NCBI RefSeq assembly: GCF_011075055.1
Contig: NC_058141.1
Span: 14,269,639-14,333,638, forward strand
Length of the DNA stretch: 64,000 nucleotides
From: Mangifera indica
Taxonomy: Eukaryota; Streptophyta; Magnoliopsida; Sapindales; Anacardiaceae
Direction of reading: 5' to 3'
The translations under genes and the position numbers were made by a program. Of the stretch, positions 39,301 to 51,200 are shown piece by piece. The notes beneath the pieces are model-generated. The model was given only the letters and a program-made list of their open reading frames with translations, had not been told where the DNA came from and ran no database searches. Position 1 is the stretch's first letter. The number at the start of each line of letters is the position of its first letter.

Positions 39301-40208
39301 AAAGAAAGAACTTTAAATTTTGGACAATTTAGAAGATGAGGAGTTTGACCATTTAATGATATGTTATTCAGCGAACTGTAAAAGGTGAAACTGGAATTTA
39401 AGCAGTCAAAAATTTCAGCAAACCTCAAAAATTCAAATTAAAAGAAAATTCAATGTATGTGGACTACATTACATAATTCCTGCACATTTCAATTATCAAA
39501 TTCATTTGCAAGCACTGATTAAAGTATCATAAAGTGCAAAGATAATTTACAAATTATCTTAAAAGAGTTTCTTCCCTGCATGATTGTATAATCTTCACCG
39601 ACACATAATGAATATATTCAAATTTATTTGCAGAAGGTCCTATCAGCCATTTACACTAAAAAAATGTTGTATTACATACACTCATCACTGGAATTTCACA
39701 ATAACATAGCCATACCCATCCGCACCATAATGTCAAGCACATGGACCAAAAATGGAGAGAGTCATACTACGAAGAAACAGAAGTGACCATTCTCTATGGT
39801 CATCTAATTTCTTCTATTTTCATAATGGGACAGTCAATCCAGTATCATCCAGGATAAACAATCACACCCAAGTTTGTGCTTATTTGACTTAGACAGTTTA
39901 TAAAGGGTGGCATGGTGCCAAACTTAAGGTCTTACCGGTTCCATTAAGATGGTAATCAAATTTCCTGGAGAAATTGGAAGAAAAGCACTTTCAATGGAAC
40001 ACTCAGCTCTCATTCCAGATGGAGGCGAACTTTGGAATATCGAAAGGAAATCTTCAACTGAACCAACTGCTGGTGTTCCAACAACCCAAGTTTTTGCTTC
40101 ATAAGCCATTGTCATAAGTTCCTTGTAAGCTGCTTTGACAAAATTATTTGCCTCTTGTAGTTGTAGGAACTCACTGTTCACCAATGTGCTTTTAATATTG
40201 AGAGACAT
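36307..40208 (-). CDS. START/SAD protein related to HD-ZIP IV factors, lacking homeodomain and leucine zipper
   Basis: HD-ZIP IV proteins (ANL2, PDF2, GL2, HDG) regulate epidermal genes and carry homeodomain, zipper, START lipid-binding and SAD regions. This gene has only the last two. Minus-strand exons: 39936-40208, 38955-39065, 38547-38750, 38141-38318, 37045-37292, 36836-36952 and 36307-36744, giving 522 residues with phases agreeing. START signatures are FVKAAYKELMTMAYEAKTWV, FRFLRCLKMIPPGVWVIVDL, NRRRPSGIIIRTHGDSCEV, WIESVEVDACLDQNN and NLAFCAKRWVSTFLQRLKRS, the order seen in HD-ZIP IV. SAD-type sequence follows (LKPSGFAIMPDG). Nothing homeodomain-like lies upstream to the next gene, and the start has a 5' spliced leader. 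Without a DNA-binding domain it may act as a lipid-responsive partner or regulator of full-length factors, which is inference. Arabidopsis has similar START-only relatives (At5g07260, from memory). Confidence 0.82.
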
Positions 40209-40217
40209 AACAATGGT

Positions 40218-41309
40218 CTAAGTTGCACACTGATTTTTACAGCAAGTGGAGTTATCAGTCTGCTAGGAAATATTCTGAGAAGATAGTCCAAACCCTGCTA
40301 GATAGTAAAACATTTATTAAAGAAGAAACCAAAAGACCAACTGCAAACAGCTAAAGAATTGAGCTATGGTATAAATATAGATAACATGATGTGAAACCTT
40401 AGACCAGCCGACAATTGCAAATTGCACTGTCCTTTATTATCAAGATGCAAATTGATAACTGGTTCTAGTCCAATTCATTCTGCCTCAAGTAAATTAACTA
40501 ATGCTAACAATTATCTCTAGACATATAACTCTTACATGGTTCCTTGTCATAATCAGTATCCGTAAGCAAAAGAACCAAGTTAAATAATTAACAACACTAG
40601 TAGATTAGTCTTGCAAAACAGGATATCACATGGTTCAACTCTTTTTCTTGATACACAAAATCTTAGGAATAAAAACTTTGCAACAGATTCCAAAAGAAGT
40701 TCCAAATAATGAACAAAATTCTGTCCATACAATGAATATTTTTTACACTTTTATAAAATGAACAGACTAATTGTGGCCAAGAAATTAAAATGTGTTTACC
40801 ATCCAAGTGAGTAGAACTATCATTGATCAACAACATAAAGAACATTAGGACTTAACTCTGTAGTGTTGAGCCAATTTTCTCACAAACTAATCTGAATTGA
40901 TTAAATTTATTAATACATACAAGCCAATCATATTTTAAGTGAAATAATTTTGAAATTTGAGCTGATATCATCAATATATCTGAGATTCAAATTAATTTAA
41001 TTTAACCTAATTCTACAGTTGTTAGATCGGTCAATAAAAACCTAGAAAATATTAACCAATCACAACTCAGAATTGATCAACCAAAGGAATACAAAAGAGT
41101 CTCAAAAACATTCACGTCGTCATCAAATCAAACAAATATGAAATCGTTTTTCCAAGAAAAGCTCTACCACAAATTGAAAAAAAAAAAGTGAAAACAGAAC
41201 CACAATAACCCTAAGGAATAATCAAAATCAACAGTAAAATTGATCGGTTAACAACCAAAAAAAACTTGAGAAGGGGGAGAAGAGAATATAAAGATTAGTA
41301 TAAATAGAC
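40218..41309 (-). other. Leader intron of the START gene
   Basis: A donor at 41309 (CGAGAAG/GTCTAT) and an acceptor at 40218 (CAACTTAG/ACCATT) frame a 1.1-kb intron nine bases ahead of the start codon. It was searched on the minus strand for homeodomain motifs such as WFQNRR, and none was found. Confidence 0.5.
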
Positions 41310-41629
41310 CTTCTCGAGATGATTTTCAGTAAAATTGAATAACCAATTGTGCAGACAGAGATTGGTCTGGACTTTGGAGTTATAGTTGGTTTCTGTCTCT
41401 GTTTCCCGCCGTATGAAAATTTTGAGTGACGTGTTTTTAACGTTTCAATCTCCAGACCGCGGGCACGAGCAATGCACGTGAGTTGACAACCGCCTCAGTA
41501 ATCAGCATTAATTAATTTTAATAATTTAATTAATTTTTTGGATATCTGCCTGTTACTTTCCTTAATTACACTTTCCCAACTTTCAATATTAAAAAAGATA
41601 CAATTAACAATTAATTTTTGCAAATTTTA

Positions 41630-42502
41630 GGCCTAAAATACTATTTCTCACCCAATGTATAATAAAAACCCAAAGTATTTTCCTTTAACTTTTAAAAACT
41701 TAAATATTTATTCATTAAAAAACTCAGTTAAAATTAAGGGCAAAATCATCATTTACCCAAAAAAATTAAAAAAACATAAAATTCATTATATTTCCTCCCT
41801 AAATTTTAAAAATTAATAACTTTACATTTACCCAAAGTTTTCAAACTTTGAAAACTAGTATTTCCCTCCTCTCAAAACTTAGGGTTTTCCTCCTCCTAAC
41901 TCTAGTCACCATCTCTGGAGAACGTAAGCTTGTATTTCTTCCTCCTGGTGAAACCTCTTTCTTTGGTAATCTCAAACAATGTTTAGATCAAAAAATTCAA
42001 ACAAAGAATCCTTTGTCTGGATGCACTGTCTTCTTCTCATCATCATCGTCTAAGACGACGACTTGTCTAAACAACGCATTCGTTGTCTAGATGAAGGGCT
42101 CCTTCAGTTGGATTTTATGATTCAAACAAAGGATGTTTGAAATTTTTTGATCTAAATATAGTTTGAGGTCTTTGAAGGAAGAGGTTTCACCTAGAGGAAG
42201 AAAAATCGATTGTTATTTGTCGAAGATGAGAGGAAGAAAACTCAAAGTTTGGGAGGGAATGTTACTTTTTAAAGTTTGAAAATTTTAGATAATGGTAAAA
42301 TTGATAGTTTTTAAAATTTTTAGGGAAAAATATATTAAATTTTATGTTTTTTAAATTTTTTTTGAAAAAAACGATTTTATCTTTAATTGTAGTTAAATTT
42401 TTTTAAAAATTTATATTCATAAATGAGTGTTTTAATTTTTAAAAGTTAAAAAATGTCACTTTGGGGTTTCACTCTACCTGGGATGTGAACAAATTTTGGG
42501 CC
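41630..42502. mobile_element. Large foldback element, 873 bp, Mutator-type ends
   Basis: The two halves are inverted copies over about 400 bp each. TTTAACTTTTAAAAACTT on the left answers TTTAACTTTTAAAAATTA read backwards on the right. Further in, GGTGAAACCTCTTTCTT answers AGGTGAAACCTCTTCCTT, and TTTAGATCAAAAAATTCAAA answers TTTAGATCAAAAAATTTCAA. The ends are GGCCTAAAAT and GGCCCAAAAT. The flanks CAAATTTTA (41621-41629) and TAAATTTTA (42503-42511) agree at 8 of 9 bases, fitting a Mutator target duplication. The loop lies near 42.04-42.10 kb. There is no coding capacity. A transcript across it would fold into a long hairpin. Confidence 0.75.
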
Positions 42503-42511
42503 TAAATTTTA

Positions 42512-45293
42512 ATATTAATGCTATGGGTTAAAGTACTTAATACCTTCACATCAATACTAAAGTTGCTATTTTCTCTTATTTTAATATTAAAATGACACTT
42601 TGAGGGGTTGAAAAGGAGTTGAGGTTAAAGCTTTGACAAAAGTAAGGGAAAGAAAGAGTAATATGAATGCGAGAAGATGATTTCAAGATTTTGAGAAGTG
42701 AGAAAGTTTTTGAAAGACTGCAAGTGGATAAGTGCAAGGGAGCTTTTGAGAAATGAGAGAGAGTTTCTTGTTTGGGGAATGATTTTGATTGTTCAGGGAA
42801 AATGCAAGTCGAGAAGCTGAGATTTTTCCAAAAATAACAAAGTTTTTCATTTTCCCAAAAAAAATCCAGTAAGGCAACGAATTTTTTTCTAAACTCTAAT
42901 CTTTCTATGACTAGGCCGTCTTATTTTTGTTTCTTTTTCAACCATGTGTACAATTTTCTGGCGTTGTCACCCTTGCACATTGCTAATTCCATTTTTAAGT
43001 TTCCAGTGTTTGCCTTCTTACTGTATATATCGTCTATTAGATTGTACAGTTGAAACTTATACGGATTTTGAAGATGCGGTAAGCTAATTTCGAGGAAAGA
43101 ACTTTTGATGTAAAAAGAAAAAAAGAGCAAAAATTAAAGAAAACTCCCTGGCCCTCTTAGTCTTGGTGAAAAGCAATTTGTTTTAGAGTACTGATTCACA
43201 CTCTCAACAATCCCAAGACACTTTTGGCTAATACTTTGATGCCCATCCATTTTGTATGTATGTCCACCATATGAGTTTAATATTACTAAGTCACAAGTCA
43301 TATGCCATTTTAATCAACTAGGAATAATGAAAAGTATATGGCATCATCGTTATTGTATTAAAGGGGCATGTATGAAAAATGAATGGCCAAAAAGACTGAT
43401 TCCTTATTCTCCCAAAGGTTTAGTCTATTGTCAAATTTTCATCTATTAATTTTAAAAAATTCAAATACTAATATGTCAATGATTATCGTTAATAAAATTT
43501 GTTAATAATAAGGGTACAATTATCATTGTCCCAAAAACCAAATACCGTGTTAAGGTTTCTTTCTTTTTTCCCTTAATAGCGACCGCCCCTTTTTTTCCCT
43601 TCATGCAAAATCTCTGCCTCTCATCAGTCACCCATTTTCCCTCCCTCCCTAACCCAATCATCTCATCAGTCACCCATCTTCCCTTCCTCCCTAATCCAAT
43701 CATCCTCCACCATGATAAGTGAAAAGTGAAATGCAAAAAACTCCAAGTTTCAAGTTCAACAGTGCCTTAGCTATTTATCCTCAATTCTGTTGTTCAAACA
43801 AGTATCATCGTAACAGAAAATCAGACAATACTAATCTAACACGCTTATTGTTATATGGTTGACAAATTATATTTCACGACAAACCAAACAATGCATTTTG
43901 CACAAAGAAAACCATGATAAGGCGCACTCAAGGATTATTTTGCTATGCCTGCAAAAAATTTCAAAACTTCCAGATGATTTTACTAAATTTTCATGACTCC
44001 TGAGAACCATTAGCACTAGAAACAGTACTGCACCAATTATACTACATAGAAAGGAAGCTCAGTCTCAAGATACATGGTAGATGAAAGGATAGCACAAAAA
44101 CTAGTGAACCCCTAAAATTGTCAGGTCAACTATTACTGTGTATTAACTTTGTAACAACCTTATTTCCCTCCTCCCAAAAAAAAACTCTTGCTAGTTTCCC
44201 AAGATAGATAAAAAATTTTTACAGAACATTTTGTTTCACCCTCTAGTCAACTGACCTTACCATAGTTATATCATCACCGTTTCATCAACCAACATGCTTA
44301 TGGCTATGAATAGTAAATGTTAATCAAAAGCAAATTCATTGACTGAGAAAGAGATATCCTTCCATAGCATATATTTTCTGCCTTGTGAGACCACCACCAA
44401 TTTCCTGGATTGTGAATAACAAACATTTCCTGTGATTGTTAGTTGCATTAAGGCAAGAAGGACCCTTAAGGCACCAATAGAAGACTTTAACCCCACAGGT
44501 TTGCACTAAAACTTCTTTGGTTGGAAAGACAGAAACAATGCAAAAGGAGAAGAATGTGCACTACAATGGCCAAAAAGTATAAGCCCCATTATGAGAAGAG
44601 AATTTATCCTTTTACAGAACAAAATTTAGCAAATCATGTTAAGCATGAACAAACAATGAATTCTCTTCCAATCCATCTTAACCTCAAGGAGTAGACAGTG
44701 AGAACCCCATAATTTCTGTCTCATTTTCATCCCTCCACCCTCCCCGTGCCCCGCCCCCCCTTCTCCTTTCTCGTTACTGAACATAAAACAATATTTCCAG
44801 ATCCAAACCAAATAAGCAGCAGATGAAGCTAATCAAATTGAAAGTAAATTAAACAGAATCCTTCAACCACACAATCTTTTGCTAGCTGATGGCACCAGTC
44901 TTCAATGAACCAGCTCGTCTAGAAATTGAATGTCAACAGTAAATTCTAATATTTTGACACCGTGTTTTTACCCAAAAACTTGTGTAAGTAATTTACTTCA
45001 AATCATACATCTGATACTAAAGCCATTACATTCCTAACATTGGCAAACAGGAGAAAAAAATGGGTCTCATAACCAAACAACAAATAGTTCTAGTATAAAA
45101 CTAAAACAACGACAAATGAAGTTTTAAAGCAAACCTTTGAAACAGACAAATGAAATTTATCATTATAATAGCCTGATTACCTCAAATCTCAATACTACAC
45201 TCAAAACTTTATTCTAGTTTTAAAAAAACTACATCTGCAGAGTAATTCAAATTTCTCTCCAGGAAAACACTTACACAAAAGCAAGCAAATCAT
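42512..45293. other. Spacer between foldback element and TOM9 gene
   Basis: About 2.8 kb with no recognised gene. It includes a doubled 42-bp unit near 43.65 kb. Other parts are AT-rich or polypurine and show no clear element ends. Confidence 0.5.
43616..43704. repeat. Two tandem copies of a 42-bp pyrimidine-rich unit
   Basis: CTCATCAGTCACCCAT followed by CCCTCCCTAA-type sequence and CCAATCATC occurs twice in a row. The copies differ at a few positions. Confidence 0.75.
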
Positions 45294-45623
45294 CTACCTC
45301 GGAACCGGGTGTGTCGGGTTGACGGGTGGAGCTCCAAGAAGGCTGGCTTGTTGGAGCTCCAGCTCGTTTAGCTGCTGCTCGCGATCCATCTCAATAATCA
45401 ATGGGACCACCAGAATAAGGAAGGTGGTGCCCGCGATCCACGCCGCCTTTCCCGTGCTGCGGAGAAGCTTCTTGGAGACATAAACGGCCTCGCATGCTGC
45501 TTGTTTGCCGTGAGAGACGATCGGAGAATTAGTGAGCTTGGCGATGATGCCACTCTGGTTGTTGTTCTTCGGGGCCCGCCGGTCCGGAAGGGAGACTCCG
45601 CCTCGTCGGGGCTGGGAAGCCAT
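45294..45623 (-). CDS. TOM9: Mitochondrial import receptor subunit TOM9 (plant Tom22)
   Basis: Central receptor and organiser of the outer-membrane translocase. Plants have a shortened Tom22, called TOM9. This is a single-exon frame of 109 residues, as usual for the family. The N-terminus is rich in arginine, asparagine and proline. Then come IIAKLTNSPIVSHGKQA and the signature block AVYVSKKLLRSTGKAAWIAG. The membrane helix is TTFLILVVPLIIEM at about residues 67-80. The short inter-membrane tail contains DREQQLNELELQQASLLGAP. Plant TOM9 lacks the acidic cytosolic domain of fungal Tom22, and so does this protein. The nearby SUVR and PRP39/NTF2-RRM genes match its Arabidopsis neighbourhood. The upstream side is an AT-rich spacer. 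Confidence 0.95.
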   Translation of the reverse strand: MASQPRRGGVSLPDRRAPKNNNQSGIIAKLTNSPIVSHGKQAACEAVYVSKKLLRSTGKAAWIAGTTFLILVVPLIIEMDREQQLNELELQQASLLGAPPVNPTHPVPR

Positions 45624-45749
45624 TGTGTAATATGTATGAAGAAGGGGTGAGCGAAACGGAATTTGCCCTCCTCGTGGGAGCGTGCGAGGTTCGCACCCAA
45701 GACTTAATGCTTACTAGTAGGTGGCGAAAATAAAATTCCACCTAATATT

Positions 45750-47450
45750 TTATGTAATAACATTCTGGACCAATAAAATTAAAAAACCATTTTTCACGGT
45801 TTGTTGAATTTGTTATAAAATTTGTTAATTTTTAAATGCCTCCAAAATTTATTGAATAAATTTTCTATCATAATTTATATTATTTTAATTTAAAAATAAT
45901 AAAATAATTTATTAGTATAATTATATATAATAGTGTCAATTGCATATAACTGTATAATTGAGGGTAAATTATAATTTTTTAAAATATTAAAGATTTTTAA
46001 AATTAGAAAAAATTCAAAGTTTTTTTATATTTAAAAATTGTAAAAACCACTTAATAATTTAAAAAATATAATTATATTCCAAAAATAAATAAAATATAAT
46101 AAATTATATGTATAAACATTATATTATAAACTATTAATATTATAACGTATTTTTAAAATATATAAAAATGAATAATATAATTTTCTAATCATTACAGGAA
46201 AAATATGTATTATCTCTAATTAGTTTTAAAAAATGTGCTTATACCTTATAATATTTTAAATTTAAGAGACAAAATGATAAGTTTACTTTTATTATAGTAT
46301 TTAGATAAAATGATACATACTATTTAACGGTAAAATTTATAGGCTTGTTTTAATAGATATATTGAGAAAATGGCTTATTCAAATATAAAAAATAAGAATA
46401 TATTATTTCATCAAACATTCAATAGATGGTAATTAATAATAAATACTTTTTCATCCCTTTTAAAGTTAAAAAAAATTACATCAAATTGCCCACTATTAAA
46501 TTTTGGTAATAAAATTGAAATAGATTTATTAAATTTATAATAAATATGCTAAAAAATATGAAAATATGCTTGACTAAATAATCGGTACCAAAACTTTATA
46601 TTTTTTTTGTTTGAATAATTAATTTTTCTATGAACTTTAATAAAATAACAATTTTCTTTGTATTAAATTTGAAAAGTCTATTACCCATTCATCATTCATT
46701 GTTGTTTGTAAAAATTGTTTTTACAAAAGGATGGGATGACCATTTTATTATACATATTAATTTTTTTCTTTTTAATAAAATCATAAAATGTCATAAACAT
46801 TTAATACAAATATCAATTATTACTCTATCTTTATTATTTATTGGTTTTTTTATAAGTAATCTAAACTAATTTTAAATATTAATTATAATTATATAAATTT
46901 ATTATTTAAGCATTTTATTTGTCAATTTTTTCAAAAATTTCCCGCAATAATTAATTAAGGCTTATAGGTTTTTTTTGATGTACCACATGCGCATATCCGA
47001 CTCTATTTATGTTGAATCCATTTGTTTTTCCTTCATCATCATCAAACAAAGATGTCGACTTCTTGTCACGCCACCTTACCGGTAACATTGGATCGGTCAT
47101 GGCTCGATAGAATTTAACAACGGAGGATAAAGATCTAAGCGGAGATAACTCCAACTCACCAACCGTTAGAAAATCACTTTCATACGTTGTCCCAAGAAAC
47201 GGGCCCTGGGCTGAAGCTGATACCAATATTTACAGGCCCACTTTCGATTTCCAGTTGAGAAGTGAGCATTTGCCAGGCGTCAGGCGCCACACCAACCGGC
47301 CCTAAATCCTAGTTTCAATTTAGGAGCTAACGTGGCAAGAAAAGAGTATTCCACGTGACTCACCCAAAGCTCCCCCAAGTCAAGTAAGTTATCTGATCAC
47401 CGGGTCTTTTAATCGGAAGGCCAATATCAAATCCATCACAAAGCAAAAGC
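45750..47450. other. AT-rich spacer upstream of PRP39, with one unexplained open frame
   Basis: From 45.75 to 46.95 kb the sequence is very AT-rich with no gene. A short GC-richer patch at 46951-47226 holds an open frame that is listed separately. The region from about 47.25 to 47.45 kb is likely the PRP39 promoter. Confidence 0.5.
46951..47226 (-). other. Unexplained open frame, possible exon or gene fragment
   Basis: The frame has protein-like composition (FLGTTYESDFLTVGELELSP, then SSVVKFYRAMTDPMLP) in an AT-rich setting. It has no usable early ATG. An acceptor-like TTGGTATCAG sits near 47218 and a good donor, CCG/GTAAGG, near 47085, so it may be one exon of a lost or unrecognised gene. 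I know no family with this sequence. A complete gene would have to overlap the PRP39 leader. Confidence 0.2.
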
Positions 47451-47469
47451 GCCATCCATTCACTTATAA

Positions 47470-48253
47470 GAGGCACGCACGCAGCAAATTCAGAGCCCTA
47501 GCTCTCTCCTTATTTGCAATTCTTTTGCCCCTGCCAGGAAAGCAATACTCAAAGCCTACGAACAACCTTTCAATTCAGAAACCAAATCCTGAACTCTCCA
47601 GAAACTGCTCCGTCTCTCCTCTTCTAGTAAGTTCACAGCCATTGCTTTTTCCTTATCTCTTACGTTTGTTACACTTACGTTCTTAATTGCTTTTGATTAG
47701 GGTTTAAGCGCGATAACCGTCGGATTAGGGTTTGTTCTTTATTTTCTTTGTTCAAAATGTATGTTACTAAGTTCTAAGAAATTATTTTAGAATCTCGTGC
47801 TAGTTTCAAGTGCATAGGGTTTGCTCTAGTTTACAAATTAAATTTGTTTCTTGATACTAATAGGAAGTGAATTATCAGCTACAATTATAAGTGAAAGAGA
47901 GTAAAATTGTAATTATGAGTACGAATTCAGACTCATTGTATGTTTGCTGGGACTTGTGGCCGGTTTTATAATCAACTAGGCATTGACAAGTAATTGGATT
48001 AAATGACCGAACATTTTGTGGAGTAACCTGTATATTGAAGTGATGGTATCAGTAGAAGATTGGGTGCAAAATTGTCTGAAGACAAATAAGGTCTGGGGTA
48101 ATTTTTCAGTATCTCTTTACTTAATATTGTTTTGTTTAGTACTCATACAAAAATAGATTGAACTGATAGCACGAACCATCAAAAGTGATATTATGTACTG
48201 GAAATGTAAAAAGAGGAATTTGTTTGTGATGAATTATCTTCTAAATCTTGCAG
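47470..48253 (+). other. Leader exon and leader intron of PRP39
   Basis: A donor CTTCTA/GTAAGT ends the leader exon at 47626. The matching acceptor, CTTGCAG/CTTCTA, opens the coding exon at 48254, 35 bases ahead of the start codon. The transcript start is estimated near 47.47 kb and is not visible. Confidence 0.6.
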
Positions 48254-48288
48254 CTTCTACAGTGGAACTGATAGTCTGTTCATCGGGT

Positions 48289-51200
48289 ATGGGAGACAGT
48301 GAGACTCTAGTTGCTGAAACATCTGCTGTCATGAGTTATTCATCTGCAGGCTACACAAACACTAGTTATGCTGGTGCCAGCACAAATTCTGTTCCTGATG
48401 CTGGTGCTTTTGCCTCTGGGGCTGCTGGAGATTTTGCTGCCTCTGGTGCTTCAGTGGATGGAACTTATACTGTACCTGCTGCTGGTTCTGGTTTAAGTGA
48501 TGGGAATGCTTATAATATGGATCCTAATTCTGTTATGCAACAAGTTCCAGCTGCTGGGGCCACCGCCACAAAGGATAATGTTACTGGTTTGGAAAATGCA
48601 TCCATGGCCCCATCACATGCTGCCAGTTATAGTTCTCTAAATGGCAATGTTAGTGAAACTGGACATGTAACTACAATGGAAAATGGAAATTCTTTAGGTA
48701 TTGGAAGTGGAGCTCCCAGCGGACAAGGTGTTGTGGATGGATTGGGTATGTCTTTGTCATACTAAACTTCATCTAAGTTTTAGATTTTTTCTAATTTGAA
48801 GCCATAGAAACCCACACTGCCTTTGGCTGGAATGTTATTAACCAGTACTTTGGATTGATTATGACAATATTTCTTCCTAATTTAAATTGATATTTTCCCC
48901 TTCATATATTTTCTTGGACATCTTGGGTTCATTTTTAGGGGCCAATATCTAGATATAATGGTTTCCTTTTTAACCTCAATTTTCTTGTTTTGGCTTGTTT
49001 GGGATTTATTATAGCTGCCTTTTGAACTTGAAATAAGTACTTGGCAACAGTATTCATCTAATAATATCATCTACATGCCACTGATATTGTGGCTACCAGT
49101 AATATATGAGTATTTCTTCATTAGAAACTTTATAATTCACAGTTAGTGGTTACTGGTATGTTAATTGACAATTTTTTTAGAAAACATATATTTTTTTCTT
49201 CTAAAGTTAAGATTTCTATTGTTAATTTCCCCCCTTTTATTAGTAGTGTCAGCAATGTCAGGTGAAGAAGATCGATTGTGGAGCATTGTGAAGGCTAATT
49301 CGTCTGATTTTAATGCATGGACCACTTTACTTGAAGAGACAGAGAAGCTGGCGGAGGTATATTTGTTTAAGAATTGATATTAACAGTTAGTGTTGTTGGC
49401 TGTGTATGTTTGTAATTTATTGCAAGAGAAGATCGCACAAGCTATTTGTATGCATATTTTTGTGATGCAATGCAATCTCTATGATAGTCAATTTTGTCTT
49501 TTGATATCCATTGTGAGTGTTGAATTGCAAACCTTGAAAGCAGAGAATTAGGTACCTTTTTTTATATGTGATGCATGCATTTAGAGCATGCAATCTCAGC
49601 CGTAGTTTTTATTTTTATTTCCTTTCAAGTATATGTTTATTTTCTTTTTGAGTATTTTCAAATTTCTTGTTTCTGATGGCTCTGCTGACTACAGATTAGG
49701 TGTGTCTGTAACTTAGAATGGAGGTTAATATCAACTTTCTAACTATTCCTGTACCCTAAGATAATCTTTTTCATATCAAAGAATTATTTTGGGTCTGTCT
49801 GTATCCCAAAGGACATCCTGTTTAATATTGAAGAATAATAGAACAATGAATTACTTCTCACTGGAACAGATCCACTGGCTGGTTTTTCCAATTTGCATTG
49901 CATGCGGGTAATGGCTGTTTTGCGTTGACCTAATATCATGTGTTTTCTGCAGGATAACATACTGAAGATACGTAGAGTTTATGATGCTTTTTTGGCTGAA
50001 TTTCCTTTGTGTTATGGTTATTGGAAGAAGTATGCTGATCATGAGGCACGCATGGGGTCCATGGACAAAGTTGTAGAGGTTTATGAACGAGCTGTTCAAG
50101 GGGTGACATATTCGGTAGATATTTGGTTGCATTACAGCATATTTGCTATAAACACATATGGAGATCCAGAAACTATCCGAAGGTAATAGTTGTTTATTTT
50201 TATATTGCCATTGTTTAACTGCATTGGGAGATGGTGACTGTGTGAATTTTCCAGTCACAAGGATCTGGTGATCTGTTTTGTTGTTTCTAACATCATTTCA
50301 GTATTCCTGCAACAGCAATTACACTGGCGGAAAGTTTAGATGGGATTGCACTTTTAAATATTTTTTGGATCATTCTTTTGTTGCAAATTCTTGAACAAGA
50401 GGCCCTTTTCATAGTCATATAGTTATTTATGATATTAAAACTCTGTTTGGCCTCTTCATACCTTTCTCTCTTTAATTCCTGAAGGTCTTGTGTTGTAGTC
50501 AAGTAGTTATTTTTAAATTATAATTGTCTTCGACTTTGACACTCCGGGGTTCATCATATTGCAAAATGCTGCTGGGAAGATCTCATCCAGTTAAGGGCTA
50601 AGATGGCCTGTTTCACTGCTTCATTTCAGACATAGTATGATATTTATCAGGAAGGTAAATGCAGCATTTGGATGTGTCATATGCTGTTAAGAGTGAATTG
50701 TTCTCCTTCAACGTTAGTGCAGCTGCTCCATTTTCTGGATGTTTGTGTCAACTGAATATATTTATATATATGTTATAACAATTTTCTTATTACTGATGGT
50801 GTTTCAGGCTTTTTGAACGGGGTTTGGCATATGTTGGAACAGATTACCTTTCCTTCCCCCTCTGGGAGAAATACATTGAATATGAGTACATACAGCAGGA
50901 GTGGAGTCGTGTTGCCATGATTTACACTAGGATGTTGGAAAATCCGAATCAGCAATTAGATCGGCATTTCAGCAGGTAATTTCTTGTTATGATAGCAATT
51001 ATTTGTTTGTGTTGTATACTGAGTTATTGTTATATTTATAGTGGATAATTTTTTTTAATATTTTCCATTTTTTTATAATGAAGAGCATGTTTGAAAAGTT
51101 GTGGTGTGCTGTAGCTGGTTTTGGAGTTTGATCTTTGTTTTTTTAATTGACTTCTTTATTGGCATGTATGTGTGTCTGCATTCTCCTAATCAGTGTTTGT

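Noticed and set aside
40218..41450. Search for a missing homeodomain exon upstream of the START gene
   Set aside because: No WFQNRR-like or other homeodomain sequence in any minus-strand frame here. The interval looks like a leader intron.
41848..42090. 80-codon open frame with a hydrophobic start
   Set aside because: It lies wholly within one arm and the loop of the foldback element, with low-complexity serine runs, so it is a by-product of the element.
43476..43736. 86-codon frame with repeated MIGLGR(K/E)G(R/K)WVTDE
   Set aside because: It is simply the minus-strand reading of the 42-bp tandem repeat, with no sign of a gene.
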